Shown: positions 8,225-17,335 of the stretch, one piece after another
How positions within the stretch are numbered: the first letter of the stretch is position 1
Layout of the letters: each line of letters begins with the position of its first letter
Assembly: GCA_025059945.1 (NCBI GenBank)
Contig: JANXDC010000016.1
Span: 62,001 to 126,000, forward strand
From: Bacteroidota bacterium
GTDB taxonomy: Bacteria; Bacteroidota; Rhodothermia; JANXDC01
Length of the DNA stretch: 64,000 nt
Direction of reading: 5' to 3'
Notes under the pieces: generated by a model
Told to the model about the DNA's origin: nothing
Database searches by the model: none
Seen by the model: the letters and a program-made list of their open reading frames with translations, nothing else
Position numbers and translations under genes: made by a program

Positions 8225-9364
8225 ATGGGGCGTTATCTGGTGCGCAGGCTGGCCGGGGGCGGCCTGTTGCTGATGCTCCTTTCCTGGCTGGCCTTTGCCC
8301 TGCGCTCTTGCATGCCGGGCGATCCGGCCTTGCAGCGGCTCGTGCAGGAGGGCCAACGCGCCCCGGCTGAGCTAGAGCGCGAGTTGGCGCTATACCGAGC
8401 CCGCATGGGGCTGGATCGGCCGCCGTTTTACGTGCATCTGGGCACATGGGCCGATCCCCCTTACTGGGAGCCGAATCCGGAGCGACGGGCGCTACTGGTG
8501 CGGCGGGCTCGCCGGGAAGGCGGATGGCGCGCCTGGATCCCGCGCCTTTTTTGGCATGGCGCAGACAATCAATATCACCGTTGGCTCTCCGGGCTTTGGC
8601 GCGGGGACTGGGGCGTTTCTTATCGAGACGGCCGGCCCGTGTGGGCGCTGCTGCGGGAGCGGTTGCCGGTGACGGTGGCGCTTTCAGGGCTGAGTCTGCT
8701 GTTTACGCTAGTGCTCGCCGTGGGGATCGGCGCGTACCTGGGGATGCGCCGGTTTTCCCGAGTTGACCGGCTGGGCACCGTCGCGCTGCTGGTTTTGTAC
8801 GCCCTGCCTTCGTTCTGGATCGCTACTTTGCTGTTGATGCTCTTCGCCTCGGGCGGCCCGCTGGGGGTTTTTCCGAGCGGAGGGGTCTTTTCGCCCGAAC
8901 ATCGGCCCGATTGGCCTTGGTATCGACGTCTGGCTGACGTCGCCTGGCATCTGGCCTTGCCTGTGGCCGTGTACGTGCTCAGCGCCCTTCCCTACGCGGT
9001 TCGTCAGGTGCAGAGCGCCGTGGCCGAGCTTATGGCCTCTGAGCTTGTGCTCGCCCTGCGCGCAAGGGGGCTTTCGGAGCGCCGTCTGCTTTGGGCTCAT
9101 GTCCTGCCCAACGCTCTGCTACCTGTGCTGACGTGGCTAGGGGGGATTTTTGCGGGTTTCCTGAGCGGAAGCGTAATCGTGGAGACGGTCTTCTCCATAC
9201 CCGGCATGGGGCAGGCCGCTTACGAGGCGATCCTGGCGCGCGACTACCCGGTGGTGCTCGCGGTCATGCTGCTGGGCGGTGTGATGACCGTGCTCAGCCT
9301 GCTTCTGACGGATCTGCTGTACGCGTGGGCCGATCCGCGCATCCGGCTGGAGGGGAGGCGCTGA
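8225..9364 (+). CDS. ABC transporter permease, DppB/OppB family
   Basis: Inner-membrane permease of a dipeptide/oligopeptide-type importer. The amino end (YLVRRLAGGGLLLMLLSW) and PGDPA motif are typical of DppB, followed by the periplasmic loop, RGDWGVSYRDGRPV, the ATPase-contacting loop ALRARGLSERRLLWAHVLPNA, and a final GSVIVETVFSIPGMG. Its 379 residues exceed the usual 310-340 because of an insert of about 45 residues (roughly 78-125) in the first periplasmic loop, rich in Trp and Arg. The partner permease starts four bases after its stop. No ATPase or substrate-binding protein gene is adjacent, so the substrate is open. Confidence 0.85.
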   Translation: MGRYLVRRLAGGGLLLMLLSWLAFALRSCMPGDPALQRLVQEGQRAPAELERELALYRARMGLDRPPFYVHLGTWADPPYWEPNPERRALLVRRARREGGWRAWIPRLFWHGADNQYHRWLSGLWRGDWGVSYRDGRPVWALLRERLPVTVALSGLSLLFTLVLAVGIGAYLGMRRFSRVDRLGTVALLVLYALPSFWIATLLLMLFASGGPLGVFPSGGVFSPEHRPDWPWYRRLADVAWHLALPVAVYVLSALPYAVRQVQSAVAELMASELVLALRARGLSERRLLWAHVLPNALLPVLTWLGGIFAGFLSGSVIVETVFSIPGMGQAAYEAILARDYPVVLAVMLLGGVMTVLSLLLTDLLYAWADPRIRLEGRR

Positions 9365-9368
9365 TCTG

Positions 9369-10589
9369 GTGCGCGCGCTCTGGGCGCATCCGCTAGGCCG
9401 AACGGGCCTGATCATCTTGGGCTTTTGGGCCCTGCTGGCCCTGCTGGCCGATCTGCTGGCGGGCTCTTGGCCCATCATAGCGCGCTACGAGGGGCGCTAC
9501 CGGTTGCCCGCTCTGGAGCAGCACCTGGTTCGCTGGGGGTGGATGCGCTGGCCAGAGTCCATGGCCGCCTTAAGCGGTGAACAGGTCCCCTGGGAGTGGG
9601 CGCTGTGGCCGCTTGTGCCCTACGGGCCGAGCTCTATGGACTTCGCGCACGCCTTCGCAAGCCCCCTGGACCCGCAGGTTGGTTTAGGGCTGCGGCGTCG
9701 GCACTGGCTGGGGACCGATCAGCTGGGGCGGGATGTGCTGGCGGCGATTCTGCATGGGGCCCGCCTTAGCCTCGCCATCGGGCTTTTGGCCACGGTGTTG
9801 GCCGCCGTGCTGGGCGGGCTTCTGGGCGCGTTAGCCGGATTTTGGGGAAACGAGGCCCGCCTGCGGCGCGCCCACTTGCTCGTAGGAGGGCTTTGGGGGG
9901 GCTGGCTGCTGTGGGCCGCGCTCCACATGGGGCCATACGCCTCCGGATGGACGTGGGCGGGTGTGCTGCTTCTGTGGGCGCTCTCGGGGGCGGGCGCGCT
10001 CTGGGCGCTGATGCGTCGCGTGCGTTGGGCAAGTCGGCGCGTCCGCTTGCCCCTGGATAGCTTGGTGCTGCGGTTGCTTGAGCTGGAGCTAAGCGTGCCG
10101 CGTCTGCTGCTGGCGCTGGCCCTGTTGGCGGTTCTTCCTTCCGGCGTGGGCACGGTTGTGCTTCTTGTGGGCTTGATCACCTGGACGTCCGTGGCCCGAT
10201 ATCTGAGGGCGGAGCTCCTGCGCGTGCGCGCCTTGGAATACATATTGGCCGCTCGCAGCGTGGGGATTTCCGAAGGACGTATCTTATGGCGCCATGCGTT
10301 GCCCAACGCCCTCGGGCCGGCGTTGGTGGCGCTCTCCTTCGGGGCCGCCAACGCCATCCTGATCGAGTCCGCTTTGAGCTTTCTGGGCCTGGGCGTGCCC
10401 GCGCACGTGCTCACCTGGGGGCGGCTGCTAGCGGAGGCGCGCGCGGCCTCGTTTGCCTGGTGGCTGGCCTTTTTCCCGGGCCTTTGTCTGTTCTCCGTGT
10501 TGTTCGCTTGCGTATTGCTGGGCGAAGCGTGGCGCGATCTGCTTGAGCCCCGATTGCGCGCTCGTTGGGAGGCCATGCAAACCGGATAG
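9369..10589 (+). CDS. ABC transporter permease, DppC/OppC family
   Basis: Second permease of the oligopeptide-type importer. DppC hallmarks are present: HWLGTDQLGRDVLAAILHGARLSL in pieces near residues 113-138, the coupling loop AARSVGISEGRILWRHALPNA, and SALSFLGLGV near the end. An unusual insert of about 70 residues lies between GFWGNEARLRR and the next conserved helix; it holds two extra hydrophobic stretches (GGLWGGWLLWAALHM and WAGVLLLWALSGAGALWALM), so the protein may have two more membrane helices than standard DppC. It starts with GTG four bases after the dppB-like stop and is followed after five bases by an acyl-CoA synthetase. Confidence 0.84.
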   Translation: MRALWAHPLGRTGLIILGFWALLALLADLLAGSWPIIARYEGRYRLPALEQHLVRWGWMRWPESMAALSGEQVPWEWALWPLVPYGPSSMDFAHAFASPLDPQVGLGLRRRHWLGTDQLGRDVLAAILHGARLSLAIGLLATVLAAVLGGLLGALAGFWGNEARLRRAHLLVGGLWGGWLLWAALHMGPYASGWTWAGVLLLWALSGAGALWALMRRVRWASRRVRLPLDSLVLRLLELELSVPRLLLALALLAVLPSGVGTVVLLVGLITWTSVARYLRAELLRVRALEYILAARSVGISEGRILWRHALPNALGPALVALSFGAANAILIESALSFLGLGVPAHVLTWGRLLAEARAASFAWWLAFFPGLCLFSVLFACVLLGEAWRDLLEPRLRARWEAMQTG

Positions 10590-10594
10590 GACCG

Positions 10595-12508
10595 ATGGAG
10601 CCCATTTGGTACCCCAGTGAAGCCTACTGGCATGGTTCCTGGCTAGAGCGGCTCTGCGCCCACATGGGCGAGGCCGACTATGAGGGGCTGTATCGGCGAA
10701 GCCTCGAGGAGCCGGACCGTTTCTGGGCGGCCTTTTTGGATTTGATCGGGCTGTGCTGGGAGCGACCCTATGAGCGCTTCTGGGACCTTTCCGCAGGTCC
10801 CGCATGGGCGCGTTTCTTCGTGGGAGGGCGCCTGAACGCGGCCCACAATGCCCTGCGTTGGGCCGAGGGGGGGGCAGCCGATCGACCGGCGCTCCTCTGG
10901 GAGCGCGAGGACGGCCTCGGGGGGCAGTGGACATACGACGAGCTGGCCGCGCGCGTAAAGCGCCTCATGAGCGGCTGGGCCCAGCGGGGTTTTGCGGCCG
11001 GCGACCGGGTGGGCCTGCTCATGCCTATGCGGCCTGAGGCCGTGGTGGCGCTGCTGGCCGTTGCGGGCCTAGGGGGGGTGGCCGTGCCCTTGTTTTCCGG
11101 CTTTGGTCCGGAGGCCGTGCGCGCTCGGCTTGCGGATGCCGAGGCGCGCTGGCTTGTGGTGGCCTGCCGCACAAGCCGAAGAGGGGTCAGCGTGGACTTG
11201 CTCGCCGTAGCCCGGGAGGCTGTTCGGGGCCTGCACCCCAAGCCGCAGGTGCTCGTTCTGGAGCCCGATCGACCCTTGGAGCCCCACGAAAGCCCTTGGG
11301 AGGCCCTCGAGGGGCCGTCCACGGCCGCCATCTGGGCCTCGGTGGAGGCGGAGACGCCCTGCATGCTGCTGTACACCTCCGGCACCACAGGTCGGCCCAA
11401 GGCCTGCGTGCACGTGCACGGAGGCTTTCCCCTCAAGGCCGCCCTGGACATGGCCTTGCTTTTTGATCTGCGTTCCGGGGAGCGCATGCTGTGGGTGACA
11501 GATCTGGGCTGGATGATGGGGCCGTGGCTCATCTGGGGGGCTTTGCTCCTAGGCGGCACGGCGGTGCTCTACGAAGGGGCTCCCGACTGGCCCGGAGCGG
11601 ATCGGCTCTGGAGGCTTGTGGAGCGACACCGGATTACGCATCTGGGGCTTTCCCCTACGCTAGTGCGCGCGCTCATGGCCCGCGGCGTTCTCCCTCCGCA
11701 ACTTGAGAGCCTGAGGCTGCTGGGGTCCACGGGTGAGCCGTGGAATCCGGATCCGTACCGGTGGCTTTTTGAGGCGGTGGGCCAGAGCAGGCGGCCCATT
11801 ATCAACTACTCCGGCGGCACGGAGGTATCGGGGGGGATTTTGGGCTGCGTCATCGCGCGGCCCATCAAGGCCACGGGCTTTAACACCGCGGTTCCGGGTA
11901 TGGATGCCGTGGTTCTGAACGCCTCCGGCCGTCCCGTTGTAGGCGAGGTAGGTGAGCTGGCCGTGCGCACCCCGTGGCCTGGCATGACCCGGGGCTTTTG
12001 GCGCGATCCGGAGCGGTACCTCAAGACCTACTGGCAGCGGTTTGGTGGCTTTTGGGTGCACGGCGATTGGGCCCTACAAGACACAGAGGGCCACTGGTTT
12101 ATCTTGGGCCGCTCCGATGATACGCTCAAAGTAGCGGGCAAGCGCATAGGTCCGGCTGAGCTTGAATCCGCGGCCGTCTCGCATCCGGCCGTGCGCGAGG
12201 CGGCGGCCATCGGGGTACCTCATCCCGTAAAGGGCGAAGCCGTACTGCTTTTTGCCGTCTTGCGTCCCGGTTGGGAGCCGAGCCAAGCCCTACAGGCGGC
12301 CGTAGCCGAGCGCGTAGCCGCCGCCTTGGGACGGGCCCTTAAGCCGGAGCGCGTGGTCTTTGTAGAAGACCTACCCCGAACGCGCAATGCCAAGATCCTG
12401 CGCCGTGTGATCCGGGCCGCCTGGCTGGGTCAGGATCCGGGTGACTTGAGCGCGCTCGAAAACCCTGCCGCCGTGGACTGTATTCGACGCGCAGCCCGTT
12501 CCGGTTAG
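10595..12508 (+). CDS. AMP-forming acyl-CoA synthetase (acetyl/propionyl-CoA synthetase clade)
   Basis: Activates a carboxylic acid with ATP and CoA via an acyl-adenylate. The 637-residue protein opens with a WYPSEAYWHGSWLERLCAHM-type region, then the AMP-binding domain with the P-loop YTSGTTGRPK at 260-269, a WVTDLGWMMGPW segment typical of the acetyl-CoA synthetase clade, NYSGGTEVSGG, the hinge/GKRIGPAELE motif, and the carboxy-terminal catalytic Lys600 in RNAKILRR, a likely acetylation site. ATG 10595 is used as it follows the permease stop closely with AGGA nearby. The substrate cannot be read; medium or branched short acids and acetoacetate are possible. Tight spacing puts it in one transcript with the permeases. 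Confidence 0.85.
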   Translation: MEPIWYPSEAYWHGSWLERLCAHMGEADYEGLYRRSLEEPDRFWAAFLDLIGLCWERPYERFWDLSAGPAWARFFVGGRLNAAHNALRWAEGGAADRPALLWEREDGLGGQWTYDELAARVKRLMSGWAQRGFAAGDRVGLLMPMRPEAVVALLAVAGLGGVAVPLFSGFGPEAVRARLADAEARWLVVACRTSRRGVSVDLLAVAREAVRGLHPKPQVLVLEPDRPLEPHESPWEALEGPSTAAIWASVEAETPCMLLYTSGTTGRPKACVHVHGGFPLKAALDMALLFDLRSGERMLWVTDLGWMMGPWLIWGALLLGGTAVLYEGAPDWPGADRLWRLVERHRITHLGLSPTLVRALMARGVLPPQLESLRLLGSTGEPWNPDPYRWLFEAVGQSRRPIINYSGGTEVSGGILGCVIARPIKATGFNTAVPGMDAVVLNASGRPVVGEVGELAVRTPWPGMTRGFWRDPERYLKTYWQRFGGFWVHGDWALQDTEGHWFILGRSDDTLKVAGKRIGPAELESAAVSHPAVREAAAIGVPHPVKGEAVLLFAVLRPGWEPSQALQAAVAERVAAALGRALKPERVVFVEDLPRTRNAKILRRVIRAAWLGQDPGDLSALENPAAVDCIRRAARSG

Positions 12509-12593
12509 GGTTCTATCCCAAAAGCCGGGGCGCTACGTGTTGAGCTTCTTGGACCGTTCTGCGATATTGCGTACCGGAAAGGAGGCATGAGCC

Positions 12594-13028
12594 ATGCCCC
12601 GAAGCTTAAATAAGGTGATGATCATCGGCAACTTGGGGGCCGATCCCGAGCTGCGCTATACCCCTCAGGGCACGGCGGTCTGTACGATCCGCGTGGCCAC
12701 CAACGAGGTCTTTAAAGACAGCAGCGGGCAGCTGCAGGAGCGCACCGAATGGCACTCGGTGGTCTTGTGGGGCCGGCAGGCTGAGATCGCAGCCGAGTAT
12801 CTGCGCAAGGGGCGTAAGGTATTTATCGAGGGCAGCCTACAGACCCGCTCCTGGGAGGATCAGGCCGGAAACCGGCGTTACGCAACCGAAATCCGCGCCC
12901 GCGAGTTGATCCTGCTCGATTCCCGTGAAAGCCCCTCCGAGGCAGGAGAAGTGGGCCGCACGGGCTCGTTTCCGTCTGAGCCGCCGACCGATTTTTCTGT
13001 GGAAGAGGACGACGGGCTGCCCTTTTAG
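12594..13028 (+). CDS. ssb: Single-stranded DNA-binding protein
   Basis: Coats single-stranded DNA in replication, recombination and repair and recruits partners through its tail. The 144 residues contain an OB fold ([59 protein letters not shown]) followed by a short linker and the canonical acidic tail [17 protein letters not shown] lies ten bases upstream of the ATG. It stands alone after the acyl-CoA synthetase and converges on the symporter pair. Standard in every respect. Confidence 0.96.
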   Translation: MPRSLNKVMIIGNLGADPELRYTPQGTAVCTIRVATNEVFKDSSGQLQERTEWHSVVLWGRQAEIAAEYLRKGRKVFIEGSLQTRSWEDQAGNRRYATEIRARELILLDSRESPSEAGEVGRTGSFPSEPPTDFSVEEDDGLPF

Positions 13029-13042
13029 AGCAAAGCGCCTCT

Positions 13043-13062
13043 GCCCGGGTTTTCCCACGGGC
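13043..13062. terminator. Hairpin between convergent ssb and symporter genes
   Basis: GCCCGGG-TTTTC-CCC(A)CGGGC forms a seven-pair stem with one bulged A. It lies 14 bases after the ssb stop and 15 before the end of the convergent symporter gene, a place where a bidirectional terminator is expected. It lacks a T-tract on the plus strand, so efficiency is uncertain. Confidence 0.4.
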
Positions 13063-13077
13063 GGTACGGGGGGAAAG

Positions 13078-14346
13078 CTAGTCGGCGGATCGACGTGGAA
13101 AGGCCACCAGTGTGGCCACGACGGCATCTCCGGTTACGTTGAGCACGGTTCGGCACATGTTGACGAGCCGGTCTATCCCCAGAATAAGGGCCACAGATTC
13201 GCTCGGCAGGTCCAGGTACTCCAAAACGAGCACAAGCATAACCACTCCAGCGCCGGGAACAGGGGCCGTGCCAACGGAGATGAGCAGCACCAGAAGCCCC
13301 AGGCGCAAATAGTCAGCCAGCCCAAGCTCTGCGCCTAGGACCTGCGCGATGAAGAGCGCCGCTACGGCCTGATACAGGGCCGTTCCGTCCATGTGCATCG
13401 TGGCCCCCAAGGGCAAAGCGAAGCGGCTAATGGGCTGCGGGATCATAAGCTCGCGCTCGCAGCGTTCCAGGGTCACGGGTAGGGTGGCGGCGCTAGAGCT
13501 CGTCGAGAACGCCACAAGCATCGCCGGACGAAAGGCGCGCCAGAAGCGCCGCCATCCGAGCGGAGAGCCTATGGTGAGCGCAAGCGCATACAGCACGAGC
13601 ATACCGGCAAAGCCAAACGCCAGCACCCCCGCATAGCCAGCGAGGGCCTTTAACAGCGCAAGCAGTCGGTTGAGGCTGGATCCCGCCACATCGACCACAA
13701 GCGCGGCCATAAGGGCGAGCACGCCCAGGGGAGCCACGTGCAGCAGAAGCTGCACAAGTTTCAACAGCAGGGCCTCTAGCCCCTCTAAGAAAGCCCGCAG
13801 GTTTTCGGTGTGCCTCCGGGGTACAGTCGAAAGGGCAAGTCCAAAGACTAGGACGGCCACCACAAGCTCCAGCATAGCCCGGTTGTCTGAGAGGGCAGCC
13901 GCGAAGTTATCGGGTACCATGTGGGCGATCGCCTCAACGAAGCTCTGTTCGCGGTCGGCCCGCCCCTGTTCGGCCCTTTGCTGGGCTTCCCCACCATACC
14001 GATCCAAAAGCGCCTGGCGGGCCGTGGGATCCAGATCCCGGCCCGGTCCCCAGAGGGCGCATAGGGTGAGCCCCAGGGTCACGGCGGTTGCGGTGCTCGC
14101 AAGAAATCCCAAAACAACCCTCACCCCGAAACGCGGCCAGCCTGCGCTGGAGGCGAAGCTACTGAGAACGGAGCAGACAATCAGAGGCGCGGCCACAAGC
14201 TTTAGGCCGTTTAGGAAGAGCGTCCCCCACGGTAACACCCACAACCGCACAAGCTCCGTCCACCCCCCCAAGCTCGCCAGGATTCCCAGCAGCAACCCCG
14301 AAAGGAGTCCGATGCCGATTCGGGCGCTAAGGGAAGGGGACCTCAT
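13078..14346 (-). CDS. Dicarboxylate/amino acid:cation symporter (second copy)
   Basis: Sodium- or proton-coupled uptake of acidic amino acids or C4-dicarboxylates. The 422-residue protein has the DAACS fold: eight helices with re-entrant loops, the serine-rich loop STSSSAATLPVT, GATMHMDGTALYQAVAALF and VPGAGVVMLVLVLE. The ATG at 14346 forms an ATGA overlap with the stop of the upstream paralogue, so I reject the longer reading from 14454. Asp at the position before GIDRLVNMCRT and the N-x-x-GD motif (NVTGDA) near the end are the substrate and cation residues of GltPh-like carriers. It is a diverged tandem duplicate of the gene upstream. Confidence 0.88.
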   Translation of the reverse strand: MRSPSLSARIGIGLLSGLLLGILASLGGWTELVRLWVLPWGTLFLNGLKLVAAPLIVCSVLSSFASSAGWPRFGVRVVLGFLASTATAVTLGLTLCALWGPGRDLDPTARQALLDRYGGEAQQRAEQGRADREQSFVEAIAHMVPDNFAAALSDNRAMLELVVAVLVFGLALSTVPRRHTENLRAFLEGLEALLLKLVQLLLHVAPLGVLALMAALVVDVAGSSLNRLLALLKALAGYAGVLAFGFAGMLVLYALALTIGSPLGWRRFWRAFRPAMLVAFSTSSSAATLPVTLERCERELMIPQPISRFALPLGATMHMDGTALYQAVAALFIAQVLGAELGLADYLRLGLLVLLISVGTAPVPGAGVVMLVLVLEYLDLPSESVALILGIDRLVNMCRTVLNVTGDAVVATLVAFPRRSAD

Positions 14347-15656
14347 GACGTAGAGACGGCCTCTTCGCGCACAACGGGTTGTAATTTGCCCTCCGAGTGT
14401 GCCACAACGCAGGTCACCGTCGCATCGCCTGTGACGTTGGTGACCGTTCGGCACATATCCAGGATCCGATCTATGCCCAGGATAAGCGCGATCCCCTCAA
14501 CGGGTACATGAATCGCCTGCAGGATGATCACGAGCATGATCACGCCCGCCCCGGGCACAGCGGCGGCGCCGATCGAGGCCAGCGTGGCCGTGAGCACGAT
14601 CATAAGCTGATCCTGCAGGCCCAGGTTCAGACCTAGAACCTGCGCGATAAAGACCGCCGCCACGGATTGGTACAAGGCCGTGCCGTCCATGTTGATCGTG
14701 GCCCCCAGGGGCAAGGTGAAGCTGGAGATCTCCTTGGAAACCCCCAGTCCGCGCTCGCAGCGCTCCATGGTCACGGGCAAAGTGGCCGCGCTGGAGCTCG
14801 TGGAGAAGGCCACGAGCTGCGCTGGTCGGAAGGCCTTGTAAAAGTAGCCCACCCGGATCGGCGTAAGAGCGCGCACAAGCAGGGCGTAGGTGCCAAAAGT
14901 GTGCAGAAGCAACCCCACCAGCACGGTCAGCCCATACCAGGCTAAGGCGCGCAGCAGCTCCAAGGCTCGGGAGGGGTTGTCTCCGGCCAGGTCCGCGATC
15001 ACCCCCGTGATCAGGGCGAAAACCCCCAGAGGCGCCATGCGCATGATGAGCTCCACGAGGCGGATGATCACCTCATTTAGGCCGGCGAAAAAGGCCCGGA
15101 CCGGCTCGGCCTTGCTCCGTTCGATGCCGATGAGGCCGATCCCGAGCAGCAGGGCCACGAAGACGATCTGGAGCATGTTTCGGTTGTCGGAGGCTGCGCG
15201 CAGCAGGTTTTCGGGCACGATGTCCACGATCGGCTGTAGGGGGCTGGTCTGTTGTACCTCTTGGGCGCGCTGCGCGGACTGTTCGACGTTGGCCGCGTAG
15301 CTCTTCATGAGCTCTTGCCGCATTTCCGCCGGCAAACCCTGTCCGGGCCGAAGCACGTTGACGAGCAGCAGGCCCAGTGTGATGGCCAAGACCGTGGTGC
15401 CGATGTAGAGTCCGATCGTCTTGCCCCCAATGCGCGAAAGCTTTGTCAGGTCCGATAGGCTGGCGACGCCCGTGATCAGGGAAGCCAGCACCAGGGGTAC
15501 GGCCACGAGTTTAAGTAGGTTGACGAAGATCGTACCCCAGGGCTTGATCCAGTCCTTGGCGAACCCCGCCCATCCGAAGGCGCTCGTAAGCAGCCCGAAG
15601 AGCACGCCCAAGGTGAGTCCGAGGATGATCTGCCAGTGCAGTTGGCGGTACCACAT
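14343..15656 (-). CDS. Dicarboxylate/amino acid:cation symporter (first copy)
   Basis: Member of the DAACS (GltP/DctA) family of secondary transporters in the inner membrane. Its 437 residues show STSSSAATLPVTMERCE, GATINMDGTALYQSVAAVF, VPGAGVIMLVIILQ and the NVTGDATVT motif at the carboxy end. Start at ATG 15656 (MWYRQLHWQIILGL) with AAGGGGG upstream; a TTG at 15686 would add ten residues. The second copy is about as long and clearly homologous, with the same signature loops and GIDRILDMCRT versus GIDRLVNMCRT. The pair may differ in substrate, or may assemble in mixed trimers; neither can be decided from sequence. Confidence 0.9.
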   Translation of the reverse strand: MWYRQLHWQIILGLTLGVLFGLLTSAFGWAGFAKDWIKPWGTIFVNLLKLVAVPLVLASLITGVASLSDLTKLSRIGGKTIGLYIGTTVLAITLGLLLVNVLRPGQGLPAEMRQELMKSYAANVEQSAQRAQEVQQTSPLQPIVDIVPENLLRAASDNRNMLQIVFVALLLGIGLIGIERSKAEPVRAFFAGLNEVIIRLVELIMRMAPLGVFALITGVIADLAGDNPSRALELLRALAWYGLTVLVGLLLHTFGTYALLVRALTPIRVGYFYKAFRPAQLVAFSTSSSAATLPVTMERCERGLGVSKEISSFTLPLGATINMDGTALYQSVAAVFIAQVLGLNLGLQDQLMIVLTATLASIGAAAVPGAGVIMLVIILQAIHVPVEGIALILGIDRILDMCRTVTNVTGDATVTCVVAHSEGKLQPVVREEAVSTS

Positions 15657-15721
15657 CCGAGAAGCCCCCTTCGCTAAACGATGCAAAATGAGCCCGCTCC
15701 GGCTCTAACGCAACGTCGTCT

Positions 15722-17269
15722 TCAGGATCCCGGGCCGGTGAGGGTCCACCAGGCCATGGCCATGAGCGCTCCTCCCGTTGCGGCCGCGCCGTTTACGAGG
15801 TCGTTGCGCACCCAGCGCAGACCGCTTACGCATACGGCGGGCTGCCCGCAGTGGAGGGCGCGCTCGGTGAGCACGCCGCAGACCGGGCAAGTGAAGCGCG
15901 CTTGTAGGAGCGCGCCCAGGAGGCTATCCAAAAAGCTTCCGGTAAGCCCGGCTACAAGAAGGCCCCCAAGCGCCTCTATAGCCCCCCAGGATTCCAGGAA
16001 GGCCGAGTCAGCTAGCCACGTAGAGGCCCAGATCGCGCCCGCCCCGGCTGCGGCCGCCAACGTGCCGGCTGCGGACACCCCCCCAGAGGTGCCCGGCGGA
16101 CAAGGGCGGCCATTTGTGATAAGCCACGTGGGGCCCAAGCGCACGATCGTACCCCACTCCGTCGCCCACGTATCGGCCGTCACGGCGGCCAAACTGCCCA
16201 GGTAAGCGGCGTACCAGAGGGGATCGGCGCTCCAGGCGCCCAGCAGGGTGCAAAGCCAGGCTACCCCGCCGTTGGCCAGCACTTGGCCGGCGTCCCGGCG
16301 GTGGTCTTTTTCGAAGATCAAGCTCAGGGACGCTTTTTCGGCCTGCCCCAATCGGCTCCAAAGGCTAGAGAGCACAAAGAACACGATCACGGGCACGCTC
16401 CAGGCCCAGCCCCCTAGACCGAAGAAGGTGACGGCCATAAGCAGGGTCAGCGCCGCACCTGAGCTCGACAGGGCTCCTGCGCGCCAGGAGATCCCGACAA
16501 ACGCCAGGCCAATGCCGAACCCCAGCGCCAAGCGCAGGCTGTAGAGCGGCTCCGAGAGGGCCATCCAACCCAGCACGGCGGTCACGGAGACCGGAACCGC
16601 GACGTTATCCCAGCCCCGACCGCAGAGCGCCTCGGCCGCTGTGGCCACCCCGGCCCCCACGAGGGCGGCCACGGCGAGCATCCAGTCGGGCCAATAGAGG
16701 CGATCCAGAGACCGAAGCCACGCAAGGCCGGCTCCGATCACAAACAGGCTGACCCCGAATACGGCGGCTGAGCCGGCTAGGGTTTTATCGCCGATCCACC
16801 TTCGGACTGGCTTTACGACGCCTCCTAGCACCGCCGCGGCTGGATCAGCCAGGGCCAGAACAAGCATGGAGATCGTAAACAGGTAGCGCAGCTCAGGCCA
16901 CAGCGCCCAGCAGAGCGCCAGCGTGATGCCATAGCCCAAAACGAAAAGCACCGTGCCCCAGCCGGATTCGGCCGCGTGCATGCCGGGCAGCCAGCCCCGC
17001 AATCGGCTGATCCCGTTGAGAAGGAGAAACACCGCCCCGAGTGCGAACAGCGCCTCCACGCCCTCAACCACAAAAGGCGTAAGGGCCGCGGCTACGCCTA
17101 CAAGCGCATGCACGAGTTTACGCGCCAGCCCAGGGCTGAGCCAGCGCAGGCGGTACGCTAGCTCGCCCAGCCCGACAAAGAGCAGATTCAGCCCCAGCAA
17201 GATTCCGAACCAGATCCAATCCTGCACAGAGGGGCACCCCCTTCTTGCCGCGGACGACAGGCCAAACAT
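15722..17269 (-). CDS. Fused polyprenol/phytol kinase-like and DUF92 (VTE6-like) membrane protein
   Basis: About 515 residues, almost entirely hydrophobic. The first 215 or so match CTP-dependent lipid kinases of the dolichol/phytol kinase (SEC59/VTE5) type: LARKLVHALVGVAAAL, LADPAAAVLGG and WIGDKTLAGSAAVFG. The remainder is a DUF92 domain as in plant VTE6, phytyl-phosphate kinase: GTSGGVSAAGT, the acidic ATVTADTWATEWG-like run (AVTADTWATEWG) and GSFLDSLLGA. A CPVCG-like Cys pair (TCPVCG) follows. By family knowledge the two halves could perform successive phosphorylations of an isoprenoid alcohol to a diphosphate; this is inference. ATG 17269 is used; a TTG at 17308 is an alternative. Confidence 0.75.
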   Translation of the reverse strand: MFGLSSAARRGCPSVQDWIWFGILLGLNLLFVGLGELAYRLRWLSPGLARKLVHALVGVAAALTPFVVEGVEALFALGAVFLLLNGISRLRGWLPGMHAAESGWGTVLFVLGYGITLALCWALWPELRYLFTISMLVLALADPAAAVLGGVVKPVRRWIGDKTLAGSAAVFGVSLFVIGAGLAWLRSLDRLYWPDWMLAVAALVGAGVATAAEALCGRGWDNVAVPVSVTAVLGWMALSEPLYSLRLALGFGIGLAFVGISWRAGALSSSGAALTLLMAVTFFGLGGWAWSVPVIVFFVLSSLWSRLGQAEKASLSLIFEKDHRRDAGQVLANGGVAWLCTLLGAWSADPLWYAAYLGSLAAVTADTWATEWGTIVRLGPTWLITNGRPCPPGTSGGVSAAGTLAAAAGAGAIWASTWLADSAFLESWGAIEALGGLLVAGLTGSFLDSLLGALLQARFTCPVCGVLTERALHCGQPAVCVSGLRWVRNDLVNGAAATGGALMAMAWWTLTGPGS

Positions 17270-17335
17270 ACGCGCCTTCGCGTCGCCTCGCAAAAGCGCG
17301 GATCCCAAGCCCCGGATGCGGACGTTTCAGAACCC

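Noticed and set aside
9719-10633. Long antisense open frame (304 codons) opposite the DppC-like gene
   Set aside because: Ser/Arg/Pro-rich with no family match, no ribosome site, and fully opposite a well-supported permease gene; a shadow frame of GC-rich DNA.
10768-11559. 263-codon antisense frame opposite the acyl-CoA synthetase
   Set aside because: Ser/Arg-rich with no motif; shadow of the synthetase.
12509-12593. Possible tRNA in the short gap before ssb
   Set aside because: No cloverleaf, no TTCRANYC T-arm and no CCA-compatible acceptor could be formed.
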